From Variovorax sp. J2L1-78 (GTDB taxonomy: Bacteria; Pseudomonadota; Gammaproteobacteria; Burkholderiales; Burkholderiaceae_C), in the NCBI RefSeq assembly GCF_030317205.1, contig NZ_JASZYB010000004.1:124001-188000 (forward strand): a DNA stretch of 64,000 nt. Reading direction: 5' to 3'. The position numbers were made by a program, and so were the translations under genes. Position 1 is the first letter of the stretch, and the number at the start of each line of letters is the position of its first letter. This document shows, piece by piece, positions 9,133 to 20,659 of the stretch. The notes beneath the pieces are model-generated. The model ran no database searches and had not been told where the DNA came from. It saw nothing but the letters and a program-made list of their open reading frames with translations.

Positions 9133-10791
9133 TCAGCGCCGCCGGCGGAAGCTCCACAGCAGCACGACCAGGCTGCCCACCGCGAGCACCAGCCCCAGCA
9201 GGCCGAACACCGGTACGCCGTACCAGGCCGGCCCCAGCGTGAGCAAGCGCGGGGCCAGGCCGAGGATGAAGGCGGCCGCCACGATGGCGATGGCCAGCCG
9301 CGTCGCCGCGCGCTCCATCGCACCGCTCACCCGATCGAGATGCTTGACCTCCAGCTCTGCCTGCACCTTGCCCTGCTTGAGGTGGTGCAGCACCAGCCGC
9401 AGCACCTGAGGCACCTCGCCGGCCACGTCGTAGAGCTGCGCGGCAGCCGCCTTGCCGCGGCGGCCGATCTCTTCGGCGGAATAGCGCGCGAGCATCTCGC
9501 GCCGGACCGGGGGCGCGACCGTCGCGACCAGGTCGATGGCCGGGTCGAGTCGCCGCAGCATGCCGTCGGCCGTCGCGATAGCCTTGAAGAGCAGCGCCAG
9601 GTCGGCGGGCAGGAAAAGCTGCGCGTCGCGGACCATGGCCATGAAGTCGTCGAGCGCCTGCACCAGGTCGTGCACGCCACCGGCGTGCCGCGCAACGAAG
9701 CGCTCGCTGGCGGCGGCGAGCGCCGGCAGGTCGGGTGTGCCGCCTTCGGACACCTCGAGCATCACGGCCGACAGCGCGTCTGCATCTCCCCGCACGATGG
9801 CGGCCAGCAGCGACAGCAGCTGCTGGCGGCGCCGCGGCGAGAGCCGGCCGACCATGCCGAAGTCGATGAAGGCCACCCGGCCATCGGACAACGCGAACAG
9901 GTTGCCCGGATGCGGGTCGGCATGGAACACGCCGCCCTCGAGCACCATCTGCAGGAAGGCTTCGGCACCGTGGCGCGCCAGCCGCGGACCGTCGGCACCG
10001 ATCGCCGCAAGTGCGGCCGCATCACCGGGGGCCGCGCCCTCCACGAAGTCCATGACCAGCAGGCGTTCGCTGGTCCAGGCCCAATGGATGGCCGGGATCC
10101 ACACGTCGCCGCGCTGGGCCATCTCGGCCGCGATCGCCTCGGCGTTGCGCCCCTCCTGCGTGAAGTCGAGTTCCTCGCGCAGCGCGGCGGCCAGGTTCGC
10201 CATCACGTCGCGCGGGCGATAGCGGCCGAGCCCGGGCCAGCGCTCGCTCGCCATCGCGACCAGCTGGTCGAGCAGGCGCAGGTCGGCATCGATGCGTCGG
10301 CGCAGGCCGGGCCTGCGCACCTTCAGCACCACCGCGCGGCCGTCGGGCAAGGCGGCCCGGTACACCTGCGCCATCGACGCGGCTGCGATCGGCTCGGCCA
10401 CGAAGCCGGGGAAGACGGTGGCGGCCGGCGCGCCCAGGTCCTCCTCGACCTGCGGCTCGATCTCATCCCAAGGCACCGGCGTGACGCCGGCGTGCAGGCG
10501 CTCGAGTTCGCGTGTCCATTCCGGCGGCAGCAGGTCGGCGCGGGTGGCCAGCATCTGGCCCAGCTTCACGAAGGTCGGGCCGAGCTGTTCGAGCGCCATG
10601 CGCCAACGCTGCGGCGGCGTCGCGGCTTCGGCCGCCGGATGCACGCCGCCCGCCTGGCTGCCGGACAGCCACTGGCGCAGCGCGAGCCGGTCGGCGATGT
10701 CGCCGAGGCCGTGCCGCAGCAGCACCGTGACGATCTCTTGCAGGCGCTGGCGGTCGCGCACGGCGACCATGGCGGTTTGCAGCATGGGCAT
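9133..10791 (-). CDS. ABC1/UbiB-family atypical kinase-like membrane protein
   Basis: A 552-residue member of the UbiB/ADCK family, which supports ubiquinone synthesis. It has the KxGQ motif (LGPTFVKLGQMLATRADLLP), the alanine-rich nucleotide loop (AAASMAQVYRA), the lysine strand (AVVLKVRRPGL), the metal and catalytic region (GVFHADPHPGNLFALSDGRVAFIDFGMVGRLS) and two C-terminal membrane helices (residues 505-550). The start MPMLQTAM at 10791 is chosen; MLQTAM at 10785 is equally possible because no strong ribosome site distinguishes them. No ubiE or ubiJ is adjacent, so this may be a paralogue rather than the ubi-operon copy. Confidence 0.85.
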   Translation of the reverse strand: MPMLQTAMVAVRDRQRLQEIVTVLLRHGLGDIADRLALRQWLSGSQAGGVHPAAEAATPPQRWRMALEQLGPTFVKLGQMLATRADLLPPEWTRELERLHAGVTPVPWDEIEPQVEEDLGAPAATVFPGFVAEPIAAASMAQVYRAALPDGRAVVLKVRRPGLRRRIDADLRLLDQLVAMASERWPGLGRYRPRDVMANLAAALREELDFTQEGRNAEAIAAEMAQRGDVWIPAIHWAWTSERLLVMDFVEGAAPGDAAALAAIGADGPRLARHGAEAFLQMVLEGGVFHADPHPGNLFALSDGRVAFIDFGMVGRLSPRRRQQLLSLLAAIVRGDADALSAVMLEVSEGGTPDLPALAAASERFVARHAGGVHDLVQALDDFMAMVRDAQLFLPADLALLFKAIATADGMLRRLDPAIDLVATVAPPVRREMLARYSAEEIGRRGKAAAAQLYDVAGEVPQVLRLVLHHLKQGKVQAELEVKHLDRVSGAMERAATRLAIAIVAAAFILGLAPRLLTLGPAWYGVPVFGLLGLVLAVGSLVVLLWSFRRRR

Positions 10792-10870
10792 GACTTTCGG
10801 AAATCGATGAACACGAACGAGGCGCGAGCATAGGCGGTGCCGGCAGGCCAGCGCCGTATCATGCCGGCCG

Positions 10871-11914
10871 ATGTCACACACCCCTTCCAACGCCCCGCCG
10901 CATGCCGGCGCCATCACCGATGTCGCCGGCATCGAGGTCGGTCACTTCAGCGACCCCCGCCGGCCCACCGGCTGCACCGTGGTCCTCACGCGGGAGGGCG
11001 CCGTCGGTGGCGTCGACGTGCGGGGCGCCGCGCCCGGCACGCGCGAGACCGACCTGCTGTCGCCCGGCAACCTGGTGCAGCAGGTGCACGGGATCATGCT
11101 GGCCGGCGGCAGCGCCTGGGGCTTGGCGGCCGCCGAGGGCGCGATGCGCTGGCTGGAGGAACGCGGCATCGGCCTGGACGTGCGTTTCGGCACGCTGCCG
11201 ATCGTGCCGGCCGCCGTGCTGTTCGACCTGCCGATGGGCGACGCGCGCATCCGTCCCGACGCATCGGCGGGCTATGCGGCCTGCGAGGCCGCGTCGACGC
11301 AGACGCCGGCCGAAGGCAACGTCGGCGCCGGCAGCGGCGCGCTGGTGGGCAAGCTCTTCGGCGTCGACCGCGCCATGAAGGGCGGCATCGGGAATGCATC
11401 GATCACGGTCGGCGGTGTGACCGTCGGCGCCCTCATCGCCTGCAACGCGCTGGGCGACGTGATCGACCCCGACACCGCGCAGGTGGTGGCCGGCGCGCGC
11501 ACCGCCGACGGCCGCGCGCTGCTCGACACGCGCCGCGCACTGATGCGCGGCGAACTGCCCAAGCCGCTGCTGGCCGGCACCAACACCACCATCGGCGTGG
11601 TCGCCACCGACGCGGTGCTGACCAAGGTGCAGGCCAACCGCCTGGCGATGGTGGCGCACGACGGCCTGGCACGCAGCATCAACCCGGTCCACACCATGAG
11701 CGATGGCGACACGCTCTTCGCGCTCGCCACCGGCCGCGTGCCGCTCGAAGGCGATGCGCCCGGCATGACGGTGCTCGGCGCCATGGCGGCCGAGGTGGTG
11801 GCGCGTGCCACGCTGCGCGCGGTGCTGGCGGCGCAGTCGGTGCGCCTCGGTGGCCTGCACATTCCGTCCGCCGCGGCACTCGTTGCCGCGAATGGGCAGC
11901 CATCACCACTGTGA
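10871..11914 (+). CDS. P1-family (DmpA/NylC-type) N-terminal nucleophile peptidase
   Basis: A 347-residue member of the P1/S58 family, whose members self-cleave and then act as beta-aminopeptidases, D-aminopeptidases or nylon-oligomer hydrolases. It begins with the family strand ITDVAGIEVGHFSDPRRPTGCTVVL and has the glycine-rich GIMLAGGSAWGLAAAEG. The predicted self-cleavage site is Asn238/Thr239 in AGTNTTIGVVATDAVLTK, as in NylC, where Thr is the nucleophile. It is divergent from the UbiB-like gene (79 bases between starts), and the TAXI gene follows after 10 bases. The substrate cannot be read from sequence. Confidence 0.88.
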   Translation: MSHTPSNAPPHAGAITDVAGIEVGHFSDPRRPTGCTVVLTREGAVGGVDVRGAAPGTRETDLLSPGNLVQQVHGIMLAGGSAWGLAAAEGAMRWLEERGIGLDVRFGTLPIVPAAVLFDLPMGDARIRPDASAGYAACEAASTQTPAEGNVGAGSGALVGKLFGVDRAMKGGIGNASITVGGVTVGALIACNALGDVIDPDTAQVVAGARTADGRALLDTRRALMRGELPKPLLAGTNTTIGVVATDAVLTKVQANRLAMVAHDGLARSINPVHTMSDGDTLFALATGRVPLEGDAPGMTVLGAMAAEVVARATLRAVLAAQSVRLGGLHIPSAAALVAANGQPSPL

Positions 11915-11924
11915 GCAACGCACC

Positions 11925-13283
11925 ATGTCCATGCCCAAGACCCTCAAGCTGATCCTGCTGTCGATCCGCGACCTCGTCGCCTCCGCGGGGCCGGTGGTCT
12001 TCCTCGTGATCGGCCTGCTGATCGCCGCGTACTGGTGGCTGCAGCCGCAGCCGCCCCGGCGCGTGACGCTCGCCACCGGCCCGGCCGGCAGCGCGTATGC
12101 CGAATTCGGCCAGCGTTATGCGCGTGCCCTGGCCACCAATGGCATCGAGGTCGTGCTCAAGCCGAGCGAAGGCTCGTCGGACAACCTGCAGATGCTGCGC
12201 AACGGCACGGCCGACGTGGGCTTCGTGCGGGGCGGCAGCGCCGATGTGGTGGCCGACGAAGAGGCCGGCCTCAGCTCGCTGGGCAGCCTGTTCTACGAGC
12301 CGCTGTGGATCTTCTACCGCAGCGACGCGGCGCGCACGGTGAACCGCAAGACGGGCACGCTCGAATCGATCGCGCAGCTCAAGGGCTTGCGCGTGAACGT
12401 CGACAAGCCGGGCAGCGGCGTGCCGGAGATCATGGAGCGCATGCTGCGCGCCAACCACCTCGACGCCAGCGCGCTGCAGCTGTCGAACCTGGAGCAGACA
12501 CCGGCGACCGAAGCCCTGCAGGCCGGGCTGCTCGACGTGATCGTGCTGGCATCGGCACCGCAGTCGCCGCTGGTGCAGCAGCTGCTGCGCGCACCGGGCA
12601 TCGCCTTGATGGACCTGGCGCAGAGCGATGCCTATTCGCGCCGCTTCCCCTTCCTGCAAGCCGTATCGCTGCCGCGCGGCGTCGTCGACCTGGCGCGCGA
12701 TGTGCCGACGCACGACGTGTCGATGCTGGCGGCCACCACCTCGCTGCTGGCGCGCGAGCAGACGCACCCGGCGCTGCGCCAGCTCTTCGCGCAAAGCGCC
12801 CAGACGCTGCACGGCGACGCCGGCTGGTTCAATCGCGCGCGCGATTTCCCCAACACCCGCACCAGCGAACTGCCCGTGAGCCCCGAGGGCGACCGCGCCA
12901 TCAACGGCACGCCGCCCTTCTGGCAGCGCTACCTGCCCTTCTGGGCCAGCAACCTGATCGAGCGCATGTGGCTGGTGCTCGGCGGCCTGGTCGTGCTGAT
13001 GCTGCCGCTCAGCCGCGTGGTGCCACCGCTCTACCAGTTCCGGGTGCGCTCGCGCGTGTTCCGCTGGTACGGGCAGTTGCGCGACATCGAGACGCAACTG
13101 GAGTCTGAAGAGGCCGATCGCGAGGCCCTGCTGACGAAGCTCGACGACCTGGACCGCCGCGTCAACAAGGTGGCCGTGCCACTGTCTTATGCCGACGAAC
13201 TCTATGCATTGCGCAACAACATCGCCGCAGTGCGCCAACGCGTGCAGGCGACCGTCGGCGTGCGCGCCAAGGCGGCAGCGTGA
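11925..13283 (+). CDS. TAXI-family solute receptor with extra C-terminal membrane helix
   Basis: A 452-residue TAXI (TRAP-associated extracytoplasmic immunogenic) receptor. An N-terminal anchor (residues 17-36, PVVFLVIGLLIAAYWWL) lacks a clear cleavage site. The ligand-binding part starts at RRVTLATGPAGSAYAEFGQRYA and contains LQMLRNGTADVGFVRGGSAD. Unusually, after the receptor comes a second membrane helix (about residues 350-368, MWLVLGGLVVLMLPLSRVV) and then a charged coiled coil (QLRDIETQLESEEADREALLTKLDDLDRRVNKV). No TRAP membrane subunit is nearby, so it may act as a sensor or scaffold rather than in transport. Confidence 0.82.
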   Translation: MSMPKTLKLILLSIRDLVASAGPVVFLVIGLLIAAYWWLQPQPPRRVTLATGPAGSAYAEFGQRYARALATNGIEVVLKPSEGSSDNLQMLRNGTADVGFVRGGSADVVADEEAGLSSLGSLFYEPLWIFYRSDAARTVNRKTGTLESIAQLKGLRVNVDKPGSGVPEIMERMLRANHLDASALQLSNLEQTPATEALQAGLLDVIVLASAPQSPLVQQLLRAPGIALMDLAQSDAYSRRFPFLQAVSLPRGVVDLARDVPTHDVSMLAATTSLLAREQTHPALRQLFAQSAQTLHGDAGWFNRARDFPNTRTSELPVSPEGDRAINGTPPFWQRYLPFWASNLIERMWLVLGGLVVLMLPLSRVVPPLYQFRVRSRVFRWYGQLRDIETQLESEEADREALLTKLDDLDRRVNKVAVPLSYADELYALRNNIAAVRQRVQATVGVRAKAAA

Positions 13284-13301
13284 GGCTGCCGCAGCCCCGA
13301 C

Positions 13302-13643
13302 TCAGAACTTGATCTTGACGCCGGCCTTCACGCCGGCGCTTTCCTTGCGGCCATCCGACGAGACGCCGGCCGAGAAGGAGGTGTCGCCGCCGGTGCTGGC
13401 ACCGACGGAGTACGTCGGCCGATCGCCGGCCGTGTTCATGCCGCCATAGGTCGTGCTGCCGTCGGGGCGCTGAACGCCCACGGTGGCACCGTTGGTGACG
13501 ACCGTGCTGCCGGTCGGCGCGACATCGGGGGCGACATAGATGATGCGCTTGTCGTCGCTGTCGATGGGCACCTTCACTTCCTCGGCCTGCACCAGGGAGG
13601 CGCCGGCCAGGAGGACCCACGGGAGAACGCTTGCGGATTTCAT
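13302..13643 (-). CDS. Small secreted protein of unknown function
   Basis: 113 residues with a clear signal peptide (MKSASVLPWVLLAGASLVQAEEV, cleavage after VQA). The mature part is rich in Gly, Ser, Thr and Val with alternating patterns (GSTVVTNGATVGVQRPDGSTTYGGMNTAGDRPTYSVGASTGGDTSFSAGVSSDG) and ends KAGVKIKF. A C-terminal Phe after alternating residues resembles the last strand of an outer-membrane beta-barrel, but the protein is too short for a full barrel. I do not recognise a family. It converges with the TAXI gene (18 bases between stops) and follows the ettA terminator. Confidence 0.7.
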   Translation of the reverse strand: MKSASVLPWVLLAGASLVQAEEVKVPIDSDDKRIIYVAPDVAPTGSTVVTNGATVGVQRPDGSTTYGGMNTAGDRPTYSVGASTGGDTSFSAGVSSDGRKESAGVKAGVKIKF

Positions 13644-13724
13644 GCGGACCAGTGTCGCACGGATGCGGACGGGCTGGCGGTAAGCACGGGTCACCTTCCC
13701 CGTAGGACAAGGCCTCGGCCCCAT

Positions 13725-13750
13725 GAAAAAACCGCCCTTGCGGGCGGCTC
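13725..13750 (-). terminator. Intrinsic terminator of ettA
   Basis: On the minus strand a GCCGCCC stem, GCAA loop and GGGCGGT return stem are followed by a run of T. It lies 20 bases past the ettA stop codon. Confidence 0.85.
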
Positions 13751-13770
13751 TTTCGACAGCACGAAGACGC

Positions 13771-15432
<1,662 letters not shown>

Positions 15433-15685
15433 CTGTGTACTTGCGTTGGGTCAGGGGTGGTTGCGCGAGCGGCCGAGAAAATCGGGCGCGGCAAACCGTC
15501 GATTATCGACTCATGCGACAATCGCGCCTGTTGCCGGGTCCAGTTGCCCGCAACAACGGCTTTTCTGCCGGGGACAAGAAGGCTTCAGCATCGCGATGCG
15601 ACAGCCCTCGGCTCCCACCCTTGATTCATCTGCCTGAACTGACCATGCTGCCCCAGCAAAGGGTGCGTGGAAGGCCGATGCCACT

Positions 15686-15701
15686 GCGCCGTGCAAGGCG
15701 C
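15686..15701 (+). promoter_or_regulatory. GC-rich hairpin in the rhlE leader
   Basis: GCGCC at 15686-15690 pairs with GGCGC at 15697-15701 around a six-base loop, ending 12 bases before the chosen rhlE ATG. The 281-base gap between the divergent ettA and rhlE starts (15433-15713) must hold both promoters; I see no clear operator in it. The hairpin could modulate rhlE initiation. Confidence 0.4.
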
Positions 15702-15713
15702 TATTGCTTCCAA

Positions 15714-17477
<1,764 letters not shown>

Positions 17478-17505
17478 TCGACCTCCATCGATCGACCAAC
17501 GAAAA

Positions 17506-17526
17506 GGGCGCCTCGGCGCCCTTTTT
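17506..17526 (+). terminator. Intrinsic terminator of rhlE
   Basis: GGGCGCC, a TC loop and GGCGCCC are followed by five T, beginning 29 bases after the rhlE stop. Confidence 0.88.
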
Positions 17527-17566
17527 CTTTTTCCTTTGCTTCATGCGCGCGCCGGGCGCGTCCGTG

Positions 17567-17965
17567 TCACTTGCCGCCTTCGCCGATCGGCTTGATCTCG
17601 CCCGCCTTGACGGCGCGCGAGACCTCCGCGTTGCGCGCCACACGGGCGGCCGTGCGCTCGCTCTTGGGCATCTTCGGGCGCGTCTCGGGCACCGCGCTGT
17701 AGAGCTCGCCCGGATTGGCATCCTTCGCGGCGACCGCCGCGTTCTGGCGACGCTCGGCCCGCGCCTGTGCCTTGGCCTGCGGGCTCACCTTGGCGCGGGG
17801 CTCGGGCTGCGGGTAGCCTTCGCCCAGCAGGGGGGTGCGCGCGGCCTTCTGCGCTTCCTGTTTGCGCTCGACGCGCACCGGGTCGGTGGGCGAGGTCTGG
17901 GCCGCGGCACCGAGAGCCAGCAGCTGGGCGCAGACGACGCCCACGGCAACAACGACGATCTTCAT
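17567..17965 (-). CDS. Small secreted lysine/alanine-rich protein of unknown function
   Basis: 132 residues. The first 22 (MKIVVVAVGVVCAQLLALGAAAQ) form a signal peptide cleaved after AAA or AAQ. The mature protein is hydrophilic, probably helical or disordered, and basic (ERKQEAQKAARTPLLGEGYPQPEPRAKVSPQAKAQARAERRQNAAVAAKDANPGELY). The end is also basic (KMPKSERTAARVARNAEVSRAVKAGEIKPIGEGGK). No cysteine follows the signal region and no domain is recognised. It converges on rhlE past its terminator, and its start is 211 bases from the divergent dgoK. Confidence 0.65.
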   Translation of the reverse strand: MKIVVVAVGVVCAQLLALGAAAQTSPTDPVRVERKQEAQKAARTPLLGEGYPQPEPRAKVSPQAKAQARAERRQNAAVAAKDANPGELYSAVPETRPKMPKSERTAARVARNAEVSRAVKAGEIKPIGEGGK

Positions 17966-18176
17966 GGGAGCTCCTTCGCGGGTGGATCGGGCCGTGCAAC
18001 GACGGCAGTGGCCAGGTCATCATGGCAGGCCCGGTGCGCTGGCGCCAGCCCCGCCCGGCCGAATCCGGACTCCTTCCAACGGGGGACACGCGGACGCCAT
18101 CGATACCCGCGCCGCCGACGGCGCCAGGTCGCCGCACTTATCATCCGTCCCTCCCGACCACGATGAGAGACACGGC

Positions 18177-19061
18177 ATGAATCTGGTGGCGATCGACTGG
18201 GGCACCAGTTCCTTGCGCGGCGCGCTGCTCGACGCCGGCGGCCGCGTGCTCGACGAGCGCAGCGCCCCGCGCGGCATCCTGAGCGTGCCGGCCGGTGAAT
18301 TCGGCACGGTGTTCGAATCGCTCGTGGGCGACTGGATGCGCGGGCCCGGCCACCCACGCTGCCTGATCTCGGGCATGGCCGGCAGCAAGCAGGGCTGGGT
18401 CGAGGCGCCCTACTGCGCCTGCCCGGCGGGCCTGGCCGACATCGCCGCGAAGGTCATCCAGGTCGACACTGACCGCATCGCGCTGGTCCCCGGCCTGAGC
18501 GTCGAGCACGACGGCGTGCCCGACGTGATGCGCGGCGAAGAGGTCCAGATCTTCGGCGCCATCGCCCTCACGGGCCAACGCGACGGCCTCTTCGTGCTGC
18601 CCGGCACCCACAACAAGTGGGCCCGCGTGAACGATGGCCGCGTCACCGGCTTCCGCACCTTCATGACGGGCGAGTTCTATGCGCTGCTCGGCACGCACTC
18701 GATCCTGTCGCGCACCATCGACACCCAGGCGCCGCTGGACGAGGCGGCCTTCATGCTCGGCGTGGCGCAGGCCGGCAACAACGAAGGCCTGCTGCACAAC
18801 GCCTTCGGGGCGCGCACGCTGTCGTTGTTCGGCCGCATGGGCGCGGCGGATCTGGCGAGCTATCTGTCGGGCTTGCTGATCGGCGAGGAACTGCGCACGC
18901 AGTCGCTGCATGCCAAGGGCGAGGTGGTGCTGATCGGCACACCGGCGCTCACGCGGCGCTACGAGCTCGCCCTGCACGCCAGCGGCGTGGCCAGCCGGAC
19001 GCTGGGGGCCGAGGCCACCTGGGCCGGCCTGCATGCCCTGTCCCGCACCCTGTACCCCTGA
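18177..19061 (+). CDS. dgoK: 2-dehydro-3-deoxygalactonokinase
   Basis: Phosphorylates 2-keto-3-deoxy-D-galactonate at O6 in the DeLey-Doudoroff pathway. The 294 residues start with the sugar-kinase phosphate loop (MNLVAIDWGTSSLRGALLDAGG) and include ISGMAGSKQGWVEAPYCACPAG and FVLPGTHNKWARVNDGRVTGFRTFMTGEFYALLGTHSIL, strongly conserved in DgoK. The ATG at 18177 starts immediately at the phosphate loop. dgoA follows after seven bases, giving the kinase-aldolase pair. No galactonate dehydratase is adjacent; the enolase-superfamily gene at 60881 is a distant candidate. Confidence 0.93.
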   Translation: MNLVAIDWGTSSLRGALLDAGGRVLDERSAPRGILSVPAGEFGTVFESLVGDWMRGPGHPRCLISGMAGSKQGWVEAPYCACPAGLADIAAKVIQVDTDRIALVPGLSVEHDGVPDVMRGEEVQIFGAIALTGQRDGLFVLPGTHNKWARVNDGRVTGFRTFMTGEFYALLGTHSILSRTIDTQAPLDEAAFMLGVAQAGNNEGLLHNAFGARTLSLFGRMGAADLASYLSGLLIGEELRTQSLHAKGEVVLIGTPALTRRYELALHASGVASRTLGAEATWAGLHALSRTLYP

Positions 19062-19068
19062 ACACCGG

Positions 19069-19713
19069 ATGACCATGACGCCGCTCGACACCTTCCACGC
19101 CGCCATGCGGCAACTCCCGCTGGTCGCCATCCTGCGCGGACTGACGCCCGCCGAGGCGCCGGCCGTCGGCGACGCGCTGGTCGACGCCGGCTTCCGCCTG
19201 CTCGAGGTGCCGCTGAATTCGCCGCAGCCGCTCGAGAGCATCGCGCTGCTGCGCCAGCGCTTTCCCGACGCGCTGGTCGGCGCCGGCACCGTGCTCACGG
19301 CACAGCAGGTGCGCGAGGTGCATGCCGCGGGCGGCGCGCTGATCGTCTCGCCCAACTTCAACGCCGAGGTGGTGGCCGAGGCCGGCCGCCTGGGCATGGT
19401 CAGCCTGCCGGGCGTGGCGACACCGACCGAGGCCTTCGGTGCGCTGGCCGCGGGCGCCACGGGGCTCAAGCTGTTCCCGGCCGAAGCGGCCTCGCCCGCC
19501 GTGCTCAAGGCCTGGCTGGCTGTGCTGCCCCAGGGCACGCCGCTGATGCCGGTCGGCGGCATCTCGCCGACCAACATGGACGCCTGGCGCGCCGCCGGCG
19601 CCACCGGCTTCGGCATCGGCTCGGCCCTCTACAAGCCCGGCAAGGCCGCCGCCGAGGTGCGCGACGCCGCGCTGCAATTCGTCGCCGCATGGCAAGGCGC
19701 GGTTCGCACCTGA
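19069..19713 (+). CDS. dgoA: 2-dehydro-3-deoxy-6-phosphogalactonate aldolase
   Basis: Splits KDPGal into pyruvate and glyceraldehyde 3-phosphate. This is a class I aldolase of 214 residues with the general acid/base at Glu46 (RLLEVPLNSP) and the Schiff-base lysine at Lys134 (TGLKLFPAEA). The VPLNSPQPLESI string favours KDPGal over KDPG aldolase, and the adjacent dgoK agrees. A TIM-barrel phosphate site (MPVGGISPTNM, GFGIGSALYKPG) is present. It is distinct from the eda-type aldolase at 38676. Confidence 0.92.
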   Translation: MTMTPLDTFHAAMRQLPLVAILRGLTPAEAPAVGDALVDAGFRLLEVPLNSPQPLESIALLRQRFPDALVGAGTVLTAQQVREVHAAGGALIVSPNFNAEVVAEAGRLGMVSLPGVATPTEAFGALAAGATGLKLFPAEAASPAVLKAWLAVLPQGTPLMPVGGISPTNMDAWRAAGATGFGIGSALYKPGKAAAEVRDAALQFVAAWQGAVRT

Positions 19714-19720
19714 AATGAAA

Positions 19721-19800
19721 CCCACCCCCGATGCGCCTGCGGCGCCTCCCCCTCAAGGGGGCGCACCCGGCGGCCTGGCAGAGCCAGTTCCGCGGGTGCC
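19721..19800. repeat. Dispersed intergenic repeat with CCCCCTCAAGGGGG core
   Basis: The 153-base gap between dgoA and the class II aldolase gene holds a C-rich then G-rich element built round the near-palindrome CCCCCTCAAGGGGG, flanked by GATGCGCCTGCGGCGCC and CGGCGGCCTGGC. From memory, very similar elements are scattered through Comamonadaceae genomes between genes. I saw one copy here. The core can form a hairpin on either strand but has no T run, so it is not a classical terminator. Confidence 0.55.
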
Positions 19801-19866
19801 CTGGCCTCCGGCCGCGCCGGTTTCATCGCATGCGCATGAATCAATGAAACGAACCCCTCCCACACC

Positions 19867-20643
19867 ATGCAAGACACAGTTCGCACGCCCGCCCTCCCCG
19901 AAAGCGCCGACGCGCAGTACGCCGCCCCGCGCGTGCGACAGCTGCGCGAAGACCTCGCGCTCGCGCTGCGCGCCGCCGCGCACCACGGCCTGTCGGAAGG
20001 CGTCTGCAACCACTTCAGCGTGATGCTGCCGGGCGCACAGGACCGCTACCTCATCAACCCCCGCGGCCTGCACTGGAGCGAGGTCGGTGCCGACGACATC
20101 GTGCTGATCGACGTGCGCGGCGAGGTGCTGGCCGGCCGGCACCGCGTGGAGCCGACCGCCCTCTTCATCCACGGCGCGATCCACCGCATCACCGGCCACG
20201 CGGTGGTGCTGCACGTGCATTCGCCGTATGCGACCGCGCTCACGCTCACGGCCGACCGTGCGCTCGACCCGACGCTGAGCCAGAACGCGATGCGCTTCAT
20301 GGACCGCCTGGCGATCGACGCCGACTACAACGGCCTGGCCCTCGACGATGCCGAGGGCGAGCGCATCGCCCGCGCGATGGCCGGCAAGGACGTGGCCTTT
20401 CTCGCCAACCACGGCGTCGTGGTGGCAGGCGCCACCATCGCGCATGCCTACGACGACCTCTACTATCTGGAGCGCGCCTGCCTGCACCAGGTGATCGCGC
20501 AATCGACCGGCCGGCCGCTCGCGCCGGTGAACGCCGCGCTGGCCGCCCGCGTCGCCGCGCAGGTGCAGAGCGAGCGCGAGCAGTCGGACCTGTTCTTCGA
20601 GTCGCTCCGGCGCATGCTGCCGGCGCCCGCGGCCGGCCGCTGA
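19867..20643 (+). CDS. Class II aldolase/adducin-family protein
   Basis: A 258-residue zinc-dependent class II aldolase-fold protein. The metal ligands are visible as HVHSPY (two His) and the later FLANHGVVVAGATIAHAYDDLYYLERAC. The N-terminal strand is LALALRAAAHHGLSEGVCNHFSVMLPG, with LINPRGLHWSEV after it. Members include fuculose-phosphate aldolase and decarboxylases; this size and the SEGVCNHFSV type are common in uncharacterised proteobacterial members. The dispersed repeat separates it from dgoKA, so it may not be cotranscribed. Confidence 0.85.
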   Translation: MQDTVRTPALPESADAQYAAPRVRQLREDLALALRAAAHHGLSEGVCNHFSVMLPGAQDRYLINPRGLHWSEVGADDIVLIDVRGEVLAGRHRVEPTALFIHGAIHRITGHAVVLHVHSPYATALTLTADRALDPTLSQNAMRFMDRLAIDADYNGLALDDAEGERIARAMAGKDVAFLANHGVVVAGATIAHAYDDLYYLERACLHQVIAQSTGRPLAPVNAALAARVAAQVQSEREQSDLFFESLRRMLPAPAAGR

Positions 20644-20659
20644 GCGCCGTTGCGCTCGC

